Numbered from the stretch's first letter, positions 27,449-38,100 are shown. The stretch is DNA of 64,000 bases from Pseudomonas solani (GCF_026072635.1 NZ_AP023081.1:404501-468500), one strand, 5' to 3'. The notes: a model not told the origin generated them from the sequence alone. Translations and numbers: made by a program.

Positions 27449-27604
27449 TCAGCGGGCGTCGGGCGGCACCTCCCCCCAGGCAGGGAGCGGTCGGGCACGA
27501 CGATTCGCGTTGACAGGGATGCGCGCCGAGGCCGACGGGTCACAGGCGCAGGCGACGAAGGGGAATCCAGGCGCACGGGCGCCGGGCTGCAAGGCAGGGG
27601 TCAT
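27449..27604 (-). CDS. Possible small open frame in the aroP2 leader
   Basis: A 51-codon frame begins with ATG at 27604, 6 bases after GGAGG, and just upstream is another ACAACAAAA tract like a Crc site. The product (MTPALQPGARAPGFPFVACA at the N-terminus) is rich in Pro, Ala and Arg, with two cysteines and no known family. It could be a leader peptide controlling aroP2, or chance in GC-rich DNA. The rest of 27365-27851 shows no gene. Confidence 0.3.
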   Translation of the reverse strand: MTPALQPGARAPGFPFVACACDPSASARIPVNANRRARPLPAWGEVPPDAR

Positions 27605-27851
27605 CGGGGACCTCCGGGTTTTGTTGTCATGGGCGTGGGCGGGGGCCGGCACGCGTGGCGGGGGCCATCACACCCGCCCGGAGGCGCGGAAACAAGGCAC
27701 AGATACGCAGGGAAACTGTGATGGCCGCCTGGCCCGGCGGCAGCTTTTCCTTACGCCGGGCATACGCCCACGGCCCGCGCAGGGCCGGCGGGCGATGGCG
27801 TAATGAAAAGTTGACGGAGCGGTGTGCCAGCGTGACGCCACGCCTGCCCGG

Positions 27852-29630
27852 TCAGTGCTGCAGGTGGCCGTAGAGCTTGGCGTAGAGCCCGCCGTCGGCG
27901 ATCAGGCGCTGGTGGTCGCCGTCCTCGGCGATGCGCCCGCCGTCGAACACCAGCACCCGGTCCGCCTGCTTAACCGCGGACAGGCGGTGGGCGATGATCA
28001 GCGTGGTGCGCCCTTCGAGGAAGCGCGCCAGGGCCTGGTGCAGGGCGTATTCGGTGGCGGCGTCGAGTGCCGAGGTGGCTTCGTCGAGGATCACCACGCG
28101 CGGGTCGGCCAGCACCATGCGCGCCACCGCCAGGCGCTGGCGCTGCCCACCGGAAAGGCGCACGCCGGAGCGGCCGACGATGCTGTCCAGCCCTTGCGGC
28201 AAGGCGCGGATGGTGTCGGCCAGCTGGGCGATCTCCAGCGCGCGCCAGCAGGCCTCGTCACTGCGCTCGCGGCCCAGGGTGAGGTTGGCGCGCACGCTGT
28301 CGTTGAACAGCGCCGGGTGCTGCAGCACCACCGCCACATGCTCGCGCACGCGCTCCAGGCCGATCTCCTCCAGGCTGGCGCCGCCGAAGCGGATGGTTCC
28401 GGCCTGGGCGGTATAGAGGCCCAGCAGCAGCTGCACCAGGGTGCTCTTGCCGCCGCCGCTGGCGCCGACTATGGCCACCTTCTCGCCAGGGGCGATGGAC
28501 AGGTCGAGGCCATCCAGCACCGGCTCGTCGCCATAGGCGAAACGCAGCCCTTCCACCTGCACGCCCACCGTCTCGCGGCCGGTGAAGGGGTCGACGCGGC
28601 TGGCATATTGCGGCTCGTCGGCGCGGGCCAATAGCTCGTTGATGCGCGTCAGGGCGCCACCTGCGGCGTAGTAGGAGTACTGCAGGCCGAGCAATTGCTC
28701 CACCGGGCCGATCATGAACCAGAGGTAGCTGAACACCGCCAGCATCTGGCCGATGGACAGGTCCGAGAACAGCACGGTGAGCATGGCCGCGGCGCGGAAC
28801 ACGTCGATGCCGAACTGGAACAGCAGGCCGCTGGTGCGCCCGGCGGCGTCGCTCTTCCATTGCGAAGCGACGGCGTAGTCACGCACTTCCTTGGCACGCA
28901 GGCCGAGGCGGCCGAGGAAGAAACCCTGGCGATTGCCGGCGCGCACTTCCTGGATGGCTTCCAGGGTTTCGGTCAGCGCCTGGGTGAAGCGCGAAGTGCT
29001 GTCGTTCTCCAGCTTCTTCAGGTGCTTGACCCGCTTGCCCAACTGCACCGTGGACCAGATCACCAGTGGGTTGAACAGCAGGATCAGCAGCGCCAGCTTC
29101 CAGTGCATCCACACCAGGATGCCGGCGGTACCGGCAAGGGTGAGCATGGCCACGAGGAAGCGGCTGAGGGTCTCGCCGATGAATTTGTCCAGGGTGTCCA
29201 GGTCGGTGACCAGGTGAGCGGAGACGGTGCCGCCCCCCAGGCTCTCGTATTCACCCAGGGAGATGCGCTTGAGGCGCTCGATCAGGCGCACGCGCAGGCG
29301 GTAGACGATGTCCTTCGACAGCCGCGCGAAGAGCCGCGCCTGCAGCACGTTGAACACCAGCGCCAGGCTGCGCAGTAACAGGGTGGTGACCAGCATCAGG
29401 CCGATGTAGCCGGCGGCCACCTGCCAGCCGTCGGGCAGGAAGCGGTCCATGAATTTCAGCGCAGCGTCGCCCTGCTTGAGCAGCACCTCGTCCACCAGCA
29501 GCGGCAGCAGCAGCGGGATGGGCACGCTGCACAGGGTGGCGAAGACCGCCACCAGGTTGGCCAGCCACAGGGCCTTCCTGTGACGCAGGGCGAGGCGGCG
29601 GATCTCCGCCCAACTGAGGCGATCAGGCAT
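27852..29630 (-). CDS. ABC transporter, fused membrane and ATPase domains
   Basis: This is a half-type exporter of 592 residues that would work as a dimer in the inner membrane. The six-helix domain (about 1-330) is followed by an ATPase domain with Walker A GASGGGKST, the signature RLSGGQRQR, Walker B VVILDEATSALD and the switch IIAHRLSAVK. It is like lipid or peptide exporters of the MsbA/multidrug type. The ATG at 29630 lies inside the end of the DsbA-like gene (8-base overlap), so the two are coexpressed. The substrate is unknown. Confidence 0.88.
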   Translation of the reverse strand: MPDRLSWAEIRRLALRHRKALWLANLVAVFATLCSVPIPLLLPLLVDEVLLKQGDAALKFMDRFLPDGWQVAAGYIGLMLVTTLLLRSLALVFNVLQARLFARLSKDIVYRLRVRLIERLKRISLGEYESLGGGTVSAHLVTDLDTLDKFIGETLSRFLVAMLTLAGTAGILVWMHWKLALLILLFNPLVIWSTVQLGKRVKHLKKLENDSTSRFTQALTETLEAIQEVRAGNRQGFFLGRLGLRAKEVRDYAVASQWKSDAAGRTSGLLFQFGIDVFRAAAMLTVLFSDLSIGQMLAVFSYLWFMIGPVEQLLGLQYSYYAAGGALTRINELLARADEPQYASRVDPFTGRETVGVQVEGLRFAYGDEPVLDGLDLSIAPGEKVAIVGASGGGKSTLVQLLLGLYTAQAGTIRFGGASLEEIGLERVREHVAVVLQHPALFNDSVRANLTLGRERSDEACWRALEIAQLADTIRALPQGLDSIVGRSGVRLSGGQRQRLAVARMVLADPRVVILDEATSALDAATEYALHQALARFLEGRTTLIIAHRLSAVKQADRVLVFDGGRIAEDGDHQRLIADGGLYAKLYGHLQH

Positions 29631-30261
29631 GGGTCGCACGCTCCAGCCAGCGGGCCAGCAGCGGCGCGAGTTCATCCAGGCCCTGGTAGCCGTTGGTCAG
29701 CAGCGCCAGCTGGCCGTCACGCTCGGCGAGCAGCGTGGGAAAGCCGGCGATGCCCAGGTCCTGCACCCAGGTGAAGTCTTCGGCGGTGGCCTGGTGCGCG
29801 GCAGCGCCATCGAAGGCCTCGGCGAACTCGATACGCGGGATGCCGGCCGCCTCGGCCAGCTCCACCAGCACCGCCGCCTGGGTCACGTCGCGACCCTCGG
29901 CGTAGAAGGCATGTTGGATCAGCTTGACCAGCGGCCAGGTGGCCTCTTCGTGCAACGAGCGGGTCACCACCAGGGCACGGCAGACCGGCTCGGTGTCGTA
30001 GACGAAGCCGTCCGGCAACGCCTCCTCGAAGCGGAAGGGCTGGCCGGTGGCGTCATGCACCGCATGCCAGTGTTCGAGGATGTAGCGCCGGGTATTGGGG
30101 TCGAGCGAGGCGCCCTGGCCGGTGCGCAGGCCGCCCGCCACCAGGTGCATGGGGACGCCGGCCGCACGGGCCTGCTCTGCGAGGGCATCGGCCACCGGGG
30201 CGAAGCCCCAGCACCAGGAACACATCGGGTCCATCACGTAGAGCAGGCGGGTCTTGGGCAT
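29623..30261 (-). CDS. DsbA-family (FrnE-like) protein
   Basis: This thioredoxin-fold protein of 212 residues has the active-site CSWC (MDPMCSWCWGFAP, near residue 14) and the helical insertion of the DsbA/FrnE family. It ends with the cis-Pro segment GFPTLLAE. There is no signal peptide, so it should act in the cytoplasm, as a disulfide oxidoreductase or 2-hydroxychromene isomerase-like protein. It overlaps the ABC transporter gene by 8 bases and follows trhO by 9 bases, forming a tight three-gene group. Confidence 0.88.
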   Translation of the reverse strand: MPKTRLLYVMDPMCSWCWGFAPVADALAEQARAAGVPMHLVAGGLRTGQGASLDPNTRRYILEHWHAVHDATGQPFRFEEALPDGFVYDTEPVCRALVVTRSLHEEATWPLVKLIQHAFYAEGRDVTQAAVLVELAEAAGIPRIEFAEAFDGAAAHQATAEDFTWVQDLGIAGFPTLLAERDGQLALLTNGYQGLDELAPLLARWLERATHA

Positions 30262-30270
30262 CGGGCTCTC

Positions 30271-31206
30271 TCAACTCTCCATGGGCTGGCGCGGGTTGCG
30301 ACCGATCGGGTGCGGCAGGTTGCGTTCCTTGGCCAGTTCGATCTGCTTCTGCCGCTCACGGGCACCGGCGCGGGTCTTCTCGCTGAGGCTGTCCCAGCAA
30401 TGGGGGCAGCTGATGCCGGGGGCGTAATGGGGCGATTGGCGATCCTCGACCGAGATCGGGTTGCGGCAGGCGTGGCACTGGTCGAAGTCGCCCTCGGTCA
30501 GATCGTGGCGCACGGTGACGCGGTTGTCGAAGACGAAGCAGTCGCCGCGCCAGAGGGTGTCCGCCTCGGGCACCTCTTCCAGGTACTTGAGGATGCCGCC
30601 CTTGAGGTGGAAGACCTCCTCGAAGCCTTCGCCCAGCATGTAGGCCGAGGCTTTCTCGCAGCGGATGCCGCCGGTGCAGAACATCGCGACCTTCTTGTGC
30701 ACCGCCGGGTCGTAGTGCTCGCGCACGTACTCGGGGAATTCGCGGAACGACTTGGTCTTGGGATCGACCGCGCCCTCGAAGGTGCCGATGGCCACTTCGT
30801 AGTCGTTGCGGGTGTCGATCAGCAGCACCTCGGGGTCGCTGATCAGGGCGTTCCAGTCCTGCGGCTCGACGTAGGTACCCACGCGCTGGTTGGGATCGAC
30901 GCCGGGCACGCCCAGGGTGACGATCTCCTTCTTCAGCTTGACCTTGGTGCGGTAGAAGGGCTGCTCGTCGCAGTAGGACTCCTTGTGGTCGAGGTCGATG
31001 AAGCGCGGGTCGACCTTGAGCCAGGCCAGCAGCGCGTCAATGCTCTCGCGGGTGCCGGAGACGGTGCCGTTGATGCCCTCCTCCGCCAGCAGCAGCGTGC
31101 CCTTGATGTCGTTCTCGAGCAGGGTCTTGAGCAGGGGTTCGCGCAGGGCGACGTAGTCTTTCAGGGAGACGAACTTGTAGAGCGCCGCGACGACGATCCG
31201 GGACAT
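30271..31206 (-). CDS. trhO: tRNA uridine(34) hydroxylase
   Basis: TrhO (YceA) is a rhodanese-like protein that hydroxylates uridine 34 of certain tRNAs, the oxygen-dependent first step to cmo5U. The 311-residue product has the N-terminal acylphosphatase-like region (EEGINGTVSGTRESIDALL) and the rhodanese domain with DTRNDYE. The catalytic cysteine is in AMFCTGGIRCEKAS. A C-terminal Cys-rich part (CHACRNPIS, ISCPHCWDSL) could bind a metal. The ATG at 31206 has GGAGG 8 bases upstream; an upstream in-frame start is unsupported. Confidence 0.93.
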   Translation of the reverse strand: MSRIVVAALYKFVSLKDYVALREPLLKTLLENDIKGTLLLAEEGINGTVSGTRESIDALLAWLKVDPRFIDLDHKESYCDEQPFYRTKVKLKKEIVTLGVPGVDPNQRVGTYVEPQDWNALISDPEVLLIDTRNDYEVAIGTFEGAVDPKTKSFREFPEYVREHYDPAVHKKVAMFCTGGIRCEKASAYMLGEGFEEVFHLKGGILKYLEEVPEADTLWRGDCFVFDNRVTVRHDLTEGDFDQCHACRNPISVEDRQSPHYAPGISCPHCWDSLSEKTRAGARERQKQIELAKERNLPHPIGRNPRQPMES

Positions 31207-31568
31207 GGTGATTTCCTCCAGTGGTCGCCCACGCAAAGGGCGGACCGGGTGACAAAAACGACAGCGCCGGCAAGGCCGGCGCTGGGGGCGGATTCTAGCA
31301 AAAAGCGCAGCCGGGAAACTGCGTGAAAAGGTCTCAGGCGACTTGTGGTGCGGGACGGCGTCTTCAGCCAGGGGAGAGAGGCTTCACGGAAGGCACGAGT
31401 CCCGCCAAGCCTCCGGCTGGACATGACAGGTCGCTCTTTACCTCCACCAGGCGGAGTCGAGCGAGGCACGCGCTCATGCCAGGGGGTGTGCCGCGCAGGG
31501 TGCACGCACCGAACCAGGCAGCTTCAAGCGGGGCTCAAACCGGGAGGGCGGTGGGCTGAAGAAAGGCA

Positions 31569-31592
31569 CCCGGGCACGGAGCCGTGCCCGGG
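31569..31592 (-). terminator. Terminator after bolA
   Basis: CCCGGGCACG and CGTGCCCGGG form a 10-bp stem with a four-base loop. On the minus strand it is followed by TGCCTTTCTTC. It lies 10 bases past the bolA stop. Confidence 0.75.
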
Positions 31593-31601
31593 AAACATCG
31601 A

Positions 31602-31907
31602 TCAGAGATCGTGCTTGCTGCCGCCCTTGCAGGTGGGCGAATCCGGTGCGGCGCCTTGCGCAGCCCACTCCTCGGGGGTGTAGGTGTGCAGGGCCAGGGC
31701 ATGGAACTGCCCCATCAGCTCACCCAGGGTGGCGTAGGCCCTCTGGTGGCGCTTGACCGCATTGAGACCGGCGAACGCGGGGCTGACGATCACCGCCTTG
31801 TAGTGGGTCTCCAGGCCGCGACTGTGCATATGGCTCTCGTCCAGCACCTCCAGGTGCTGGGGCTCGAGGGCCGCAAAGGCGGCGAGGATTCGATCACGCA
31901 TGCTCAT
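31602..31907 (-). CDS. bolA: BolA family protein
   Basis: BolA-family proteins work with monothiol glutaredoxins in iron-sulfur cluster trafficking and also affect cell shape and stress responses. The 101-residue product has the motif DESHMHSRGLETHYKAVIVS and the conserved histidine of VKRHQRAY, followed by the helix LMGQFHALALHTYTPEEW. Nothing is missing against the family. It lies 12 bases after the DUF2059 gene, so the two may be cotranscribed. Confidence 0.9.
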   Translation of the reverse strand: MSMRDRILAAFAALEPQHLEVLDESHMHSRGLETHYKAVIVSPAFAGLNAVKRHQRAYATLGELMGQFHALALHTYTPEEWAAQGAAPDSPTCKGGSKHDL

Positions 31908-31919
31908 GCAGGGCTCCGC

Positions 31920-32429
31920 TTACTTCTTCTTCTGGTCCTTGGGGGCCAGTTCGCTGGTCATGTCGGCCAGCAGCTTGTTCACTTCCGGCACGGCCGCTTC
32001 CAGGCGCGACTGGGTCAGCTGGGCGGATTGCGCGGTCAGGGTCGGCATCTTCTCCAGGACTTTCTTGCCCAGGGGCGATTCGTAGAAGGCGATCAGGTCC
32101 TTCAGCTCCGGCTCGGTGAAGTTGGTGGTGTAGATCTTCACCAGCTCGGGCTTCAGCTTGTCCCAGCCCACGGCCTTGTCGAGGGCGGTGTTGGCCTTGG
32201 CCTGGTAGCTCTCCAGGGCGGCTTTCTTGTCCGCCGGCGCGCCGCTTTGCTCGAAGCGCTGGGCGAACATCTGCTGCACCTGGCCGTAGACCGGCACGGT
32301 GAGCTTGTCGGCGTGGGCGAGCTTGAGGAAGCGCTCAGCGTTGGCGGCATGACTGGCGGCATCGGCCAGCGCCTGGCCACTGGCGCAAGCGAGCAGGACG
32401 GCGGTGCAAAGTACGCGAAGCTTGGTCAT
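31920..32429 (-). CDS. DUF2059 exported protein
   Basis: This 169-residue protein starts with a clear signal peptide (MTKLRVLCTAVLLACASGQA, cleavage likely after ALA at about 22) and is otherwise helical. It belongs to the DUF2059 family of periplasmic proteins of unknown role, recognised by the C-terminal pattern FTEPELKDLIAFYESPLGKKV. The ATG at 32429 has AAGGA upstream; the open frame extends further but without a binding site. It precedes bolA by 12 bases, an arrangement also known in P. aeruginosa. Confidence 0.85.
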   Translation of the reverse strand: MTKLRVLCTAVLLACASGQALADAASHAANAERFLKLAHADKLTVPVYGQVQQMFAQRFEQSGAPADKKAALESYQAKANTALDKAVGWDKLKPELVKIYTTNFTEPELKDLIAFYESPLGKKVLEKMPTLTAQSAQLTQSRLEAAVPEVNKLLADMTSELAPKDQKKK

Positions 32430-32732
32430 CGGTATTCCTTGGTCTGAGCGGTTACGGGGGTTCCCCGAGGGCGGGTCATTCTGCGCCCGAGCCCATGGGG
32501 AGCTCAAGCGATGGGGACGTGTGCCGGATCACGGCCAAACTGTGGATCGGTGCACTCCAACGGTCTATTGTCAAAATGCCATCACTTGCTCATGCTAGCG
32601 GCCTCTGGGCATCCTTCCGCGTCAATAAAACGCTGTCAGCCCGCCGACACAACGCCCCTTTGGGCCATGGGTCGCGCGCAATGTTCCCCGCCTCTTCAAA
32701 AATGGAAGCTGCACCCCACATGGACGTGTCCG

Positions 32733-33746
32733 ATGACTAGCCATATCACTGCACTGGCGCCGCCCGGGCCGGCCGCGCTGTGCGATGCCCAGGGCCGATT
32801 GGAGCCACTGGCCATCGGCTGGTCGAACCGCCCACGCCTGAACTGCGCCATCCCCGGCAACGTCGGCCGGCGCAAACGCTGGAACCACTGGTGCATCACC
32901 ACCCCGCAATGGGTGCTGTCGCTGACCCTGGCCGACCTCGACTACCTGGGCTACTGCGGCGCCTACTTCCTCGACCTGGAAACGGGCCAGGCGGTCAACC
33001 ACTCCCAGCTGCGCCTGTTCGGCCGTGGCTGCCGCCTCCCCGATACACCGCTCGAAGGCTATGAATTCCAGCACCCGCGCCTGCACCTGAAGGTGGACGA
33101 ACACCCCGGCCGCGCCCGCATCACCGTCGCCGTGCCGGATATCGGCGGCCAGCCGATGCAGGCCGCCCTCGACATCCTGCGCCCCCTGCACCTGGATTCG
33201 GTGAACCTGGTGGCGCCCTTCCCCGGCCGTGGCTTCCACGCCAGCAGCCGCCAGCTCGGCCTCCCCGCCAGCGGCAGCGTGCAGCTGGGCAATCGCCATT
33301 TCGACTGCCAGCCCGGCCAGAGCTTCGCCGCCCTCGACTTCGGGCGCGGCGTCTGGCCGTTGCACAGCCACTGGACCCGCGCCGCCTTCGCCACCAGCGG
33401 CGGCATCGCCGGCAACTTCGGTGCTGGCTGGACCGACGCCAGCGGCCTCACCGAGAACGCCCTGTGGTTCGGCGGCGAGCTGTCCAAGCTGGACCGCCCG
33501 GTGCGCATCGAACAGGCGCAGAACAACCCCCTCGCGCCCTGGCAGCTGAGCACCGAATGCAACCGCGTGCAGCTCACCTTCACCCCGCGCCAACTGCACC
33601 AGGCCAACCCGCGCCTGGGGCCGCTCTTCGCCGATACCCGCCAGTGGTTCGGCCGCTTCGACGGCGTGCTGCGCGGCCCCACCGGCGAACGCGTACCGGT
33701 GGACAACGCCCTGGGCTGGCTCGGCTCCACCCACGCACGCTGGTAA
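32733..33746 (+). CDS. DUF2804 family protein
   Basis: This 337-residue protein is probably cytoplasmic and has no signal peptide or membrane helix. It matches the DUF2804 family, with the features KRWNHWCITTPQWVLSLTLADLDYLGY and a rich set of beta strands, ending FDGVLRGPTGERVPVDNALGW. The function of the family is unknown; a beta-sandwich like lipocalin or heparinase-like folds has been suggested for related domains. ATG at 32733 starts the conserved region; the open frame upstream to 32511 does not look coding. Confidence 0.8.
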   Translation: MTSHITALAPPGPAALCDAQGRLEPLAIGWSNRPRLNCAIPGNVGRRKRWNHWCITTPQWVLSLTLADLDYLGYCGAYFLDLETGQAVNHSQLRLFGRGCRLPDTPLEGYEFQHPRLHLKVDEHPGRARITVAVPDIGGQPMQAALDILRPLHLDSVNLVAPFPGRGFHASSRQLGLPASGSVQLGNRHFDCQPGQSFAALDFGRGVWPLHSHWTRAAFATSGGIAGNFGAGWTDASGLTENALWFGGELSKLDRPVRIEQAQNNPLAPWQLSTECNRVQLTFTPRQLHQANPRLGPLFADTRQWFGRFDGVLRGPTGERVPVDNALGWLGSTHARW

Positions 33747-33818
33747 TAGCGCCCCCCGTTGAACCCCATGCTCCATCTGCGGCCTAAACTGCGGAAAATA
33801 CCTTCTGGAGCATGCGCA

Positions 33819-35205
<1,387 letters not shown>

Positions 35206-35213
<8 letters not shown>

Positions 35214-35823
35214 TACCGCCAAGCACGGCGCCACGCCCCTGGAAGGCGACGGCAAGCGCATCCTGATGATCTTCGGCTCGCCCAAGGGCAACAGCCTGTG
35301 CAATGCCCTGGGCGAAGCCTATGCCCAGGGCGCCCGCAGCGAAGGCCACGTGGTGCGCCTGCTCAAGCTCGGCGAGATGGAATTCGACCCGGTGCTGCAC
35401 CAGGGTTACGACCAGAGCCAGGCGCTGGAGCCGGACCTGCTGGAGGCCCAGCGGCAGATCCACTGGGCCGAGCACCTGGTGTTCGTCTACCCGGTCTGGT
35501 GGGGTGGCGTGCCGGCGCTGCTCAAGGGCTTCTTCGATCGCGTGTTCCTCCCCGGCTTCGCCTTCCGCTACCGCGGCGTGCGCTCCTGGGACAAGCTGCT
35601 CGAAGGCCGCACCGCCGACCTGCTGGTGACCCTGGACACGCCGCCCTGGTACTTCCGCTGGATCTACGGCGCCCCCGGGCACCGGCAGATGACCCGCACC
35701 ATCCTCGGCTTCTGCGGCATCAAGACCCGCCGCCTCGCCGAATTCGCCCCGGTGCGCCCCTCCACCGAGGAACAGCGCCAGGCCTGGCTGCGCAAGGCGG
35801 AAACCCTGGGCACCCGTAACTAG
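35206..35823 (+). CDS. NAD(P)H-dependent quinone oxidoreductase-like flavoprotein
   Basis: This flavodoxin-like protein of the NQO1/MdaB group has 205 residues. It has the FMN/FAD phosphate-binding segment FGSPKGNSLCNAL (near residue 24) and the family motif VFVYPVWWGGVPALLKGFFDRVFLPGFAFRY, of which PVWWGGVPALLKGF is the key part. It probably reduces quinones or electrophiles by two electrons. It is translationally coupled to fumC by an 8-base overlap. A link to oxidative stress is plausible from this pairing. Confidence 0.88.
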
Positions 35824-35839
35824 CGACACGGCCATCGAC

Positions 35840-35921
35840 CCTGTAGGTCGGGTGCAACCCGACACGGAGGTAGGCTGTAGCCCGGGCTTCAGCCCGGGAA
35901 AGCGGCGGCACGGAGCGCCCC
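35840..35921. repeat. Short hairpin repeats between convergent genes
   Basis: GTCGGGTGCAACCCGAC and GCCCGGGCTTCAGCCCGGG are typical Pseudomonas extragenic palindromes. They lie between convergent genes and may serve as a bidirectional barrier. Confidence 0.6.
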
Positions 35922-35933
35922 CGCAAGCCCCCT

Positions 35934-36887
35934 CTACAGCGCGCGAACCTGGCGCGCCCTCCAGCTGCGCACCAGCGAGGGCGCGAGGGCGGTGAGCGCA
36001 GAGCCCAGCACCACCAGCAAGGCGCCGCCGTAGGCGATGCCATTGAGCTGTTCGGGCACCACGTGGTCGGGCCAGAAGCTGGCGGCGACCGCCACCGAGG
36101 CGAAGGTCACCAGCGGGGTGATGGCCAGGGTGGCGCTGACCCGCGAGGCCTCCCAATGGGCCAGGGCTTCGGCGAAGGCACCATAAGCCACCAGGGTGTT
36201 CAGGCAGCAGGCCAGCAGCAGCCAGCCCTGCAACGGCGACAGCTGCAGCGCTTCCAGGGGCGACACCCAGGGCGTCAACAGGGCCGCGCAGCCGAGGTAG
36301 ATCACCATCATCACCTGCATGGAGTTCCACACCGTCAGCAGCTGCTTCTGCGCCAGGCCGTAGAAGGTCCAGACGAAGGCCGCCGCCAGCACGATGAGCA
36401 CACCGGTGGTGTAGGTGCCCAAGGAGGTGAGCAACTCGTCCAGGCGCTGGTTGAAGAACAGGCCGAAGCCCAGCACCAGCACCGCCAGGCCAAGCGCCTG
36501 GCCGATGCTGAAACTCTCCTTGAAGATGAACAGGCTGCCGATCAGGAAGAGGATGGGCGCCACCTGGATCACCAGTTGCGTGGTGCCGGGGCTGAGCATC
36601 TTCAGGCCGATCAGGTAGAGCACGTAGTTGCCCAGCAGCCCGGCGATGGCCAGCGCCACCAGCCCTCCCCCCTTGCGCCCCAGCGGACGAAAGCGTGGCA
36701 GGCGGCGGGTCGCCGCGAGCCAGACGAACAGCAGCGAGCCGGACACCAGCAGGCGAAACCAGGTGACGGTCACCGGGTCCATCACCTTCAGCACTTCCTT
36801 GAGCTTGATCGGCAGGATGCCCCAGAGCACGGCGGTGACCAGGGCGAGAAACAGGCCGTACAGCCAACGGCCGGAAGAAATGTGCAT
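35934..36887 (-). CDS. EamA/RhaT family transporter
   Basis: This inner-membrane protein of the drug/metabolite transporter group has 317 residues and ten helices in two EamA repeats. The first repeat begins LYGLFLALVTAVLWGILPIKLKEVL; the second has VWTFYGLAQKQL and ALAHWEASRVSATLAITPLVTF. Members export amino acids, metabolites or drugs; the substrate here is unknown. ATG at 36887 follows GAGG; the frame open to 37019 has no support. It stands alone on the minus strand. Confidence 0.85.
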   Translation of the reverse strand: MHISSGRWLYGLFLALVTAVLWGILPIKLKEVLKVMDPVTVTWFRLLVSGSLLFVWLAATRRLPRFRPLGRKGGGLVALAIAGLLGNYVLYLIGLKMLSPGTTQLVIQVAPILFLIGSLFIFKESFSIGQALGLAVLVLGFGLFFNQRLDELLTSLGTYTTGVLIVLAAAFVWTFYGLAQKQLLTVWNSMQVMMVIYLGCAALLTPWVSPLEALQLSPLQGWLLLACCLNTLVAYGAFAEALAHWEASRVSATLAITPLVTFASVAVAASFWPDHVVPEQLNGIAYGGALLVVLGSALTALAPSLVRSWRARQVRAL

Positions 36888-37169
36888 GGAGACCTCGAAG
36901 CGGAAGGGACCCGGCCGGCAAGGCGGCGGGCCGCTCATTCTAGAACCTGCTCTGCGACGCACACAGCGACAATTGCCTGCGCGAGCGACGCCCAACTGTA
37001 CCGGTCGCACCGCCGCCAAGCGTCAGGTTTCCAGCGCCATTTTTATGGAAATGCAGCGAACGGTCGCGATCAGGCGCCGATTCGTACCGCCTATCGCCTG
37101 AGCGCGCAGGCACCGGGACGGGGATTAGACTCAATAATCATCCGACCCATTCACCCCGGAGTAATCAGC

Positions 37170-37376
37170 ATGTTCGGGCAACGCACCGTGGACGCCGCAG
37201 CCAGCACCCATTACCGCAGCGACCGCGTCAGCGCGGTGAATGGGCAGTATTTCTTCGCCACCCGCGAAGGCACCCTGGAAGGTCCCTACTTCACCCGCGC
37301 CGACGCCGAGCGCGAGATCGCCTTCTACATCCGCCGCATGATGCAGGCCGACGACATCATCGCCAGCCGCCTCTGA
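37170..37376 (+). CDS. Small conserved protein (DUF6316-like)
   Basis: This 68-residue soluble protein has the core NGQYFFATREGTLEGPYFTRADAEREIAFYI. It resembles small Pseudomonas proteins annotated DUF6316, which share a TREG-GP(F/Y) turn and a C-terminal helix. The CCGGAG upstream supports the start. There are no cysteines, signal or membrane helix. Function unknown. It has no obvious operon partner. Confidence 0.7.
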   Translation: MFGQRTVDAAASTHYRSDRVSAVNGQYFFATREGTLEGPYFTRADAEREIAFYIRRMMQADDIIASRL

Positions 37377-38066
37377 GCGCCGCACATGCGACCGCAAGCG
37401 CAGCCCCGGCGGCTTCTCATCGCGAATGAATTGGCTCTGTCTGCGTTAAGTGTTGCTAGAAGATCTGGACCCAGCTGATTGCCGAGTTTTGTTGGTGTTT
37501 CTGGTTTCGACCCGGGCGAGTCCCTTTTAACAATCGTCGGAATGCCGAACCACTTAAAAGGAACCAAAAGGGCTTGCCCCATCATCCGGCCCGACTGCGT
37601 CGGGTTCCCTCACTCCATCGCCGTTACTCGCTACGCTCGCCCTTCGGGCCGCACTGAAGTGCGTTCGCCGCAAGCGTCGTCTGGGGGCCGGCGCGATGGG
37701 CCATCCATGGCCTGGCGCGCCTCTCGCGGCATCCATGCCGCTCGTCCCCCGGCGCAACGACTGCGTTCGGCCTCCTGGAGGGGCGTTGGCGGCTGCCCCC
37801 ACCTTTCTTCGTCCAGCGCATCGCCATGTGGTGCGCACGGGCTTTCGTAGGATGGTGTAGAGCGAAGCGAAACCCATGCGGTGGAGGTGGTACGAACTCT
37901 TGGACGCCCGGAAATGGCCGCGCTTGAGCGCTTGCTTTAAAACCACAACAGCTAACGCAGACAGAGCCAATGAATTCGCTCCCACAGGGCGGCGCTGTGC
38001 GCCGCTTGGCGACTGAAGTCGCCCCTACAAAAAACGCCGCCGCCCCAGGGTACGCAGCGCCCAAAT
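37377..38066. repeat. Gene-free stretch with REP-like repeats around the element
   Basis: Beyond the 538-bp element, both flanks carry parts of the Pseudomonas extragenic palindrome (TCGCGAATGAATTC and CTCCCACAGGGCGGCGCTGTGCGCCG, given in part). No gene is supported in this interval. Confidence 0.6.
37432..37969. mobile_element. 538-bp non-coding element with terminal inverted repeats
   Basis: TGGCTCTGTCTGCGTTA at 37432-37448 is repeated exactly inverted at 37953-37969. The match extends to 24 bases with two differences. The element is flanked by the direct repeat ATGAAT (37426-37431 and 37970-37975). Removing it and one copy of the repeat restores CGCGAATGAATTCGCTCCCAC, the REP-like palindrome found elsewhere in this window (compare 23210 and 60661). 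It holds no transposase; the open frames inside read across both strands and look accidental. This is the form of a MITE or solo element moved in trans. Confidence 0.75.
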
Positions 38067-38100
38067 AAAAACCCGCAGCGGCCAGGCCGTTGCGGGTTTT
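38067..38100 (-). terminator. Thiolase terminator, bidirectional
   Basis: AAAACCCGCAGCGGC pairs with GCCGTTGCGGGTTTT. The symmetric A and T tracts allow termination in both directions. It lies 26 bases past the thiolase stop. Confidence 0.85.

Noticed and set aside
27852..30261. A cytochrome-assembly (CydDC-like) reading of the ABC exporter with the DsbA-like protein
   Set aside because: There is only one ABC gene and no cytochrome bd genes nearby; the DsbA-like protein has no signal peptide.
37479..37985. Open frames within the 538-bp element on both strands
   Set aside because: They run through inverted repeats and REP sequence, have no ribosome sites, and show no transposase motif.
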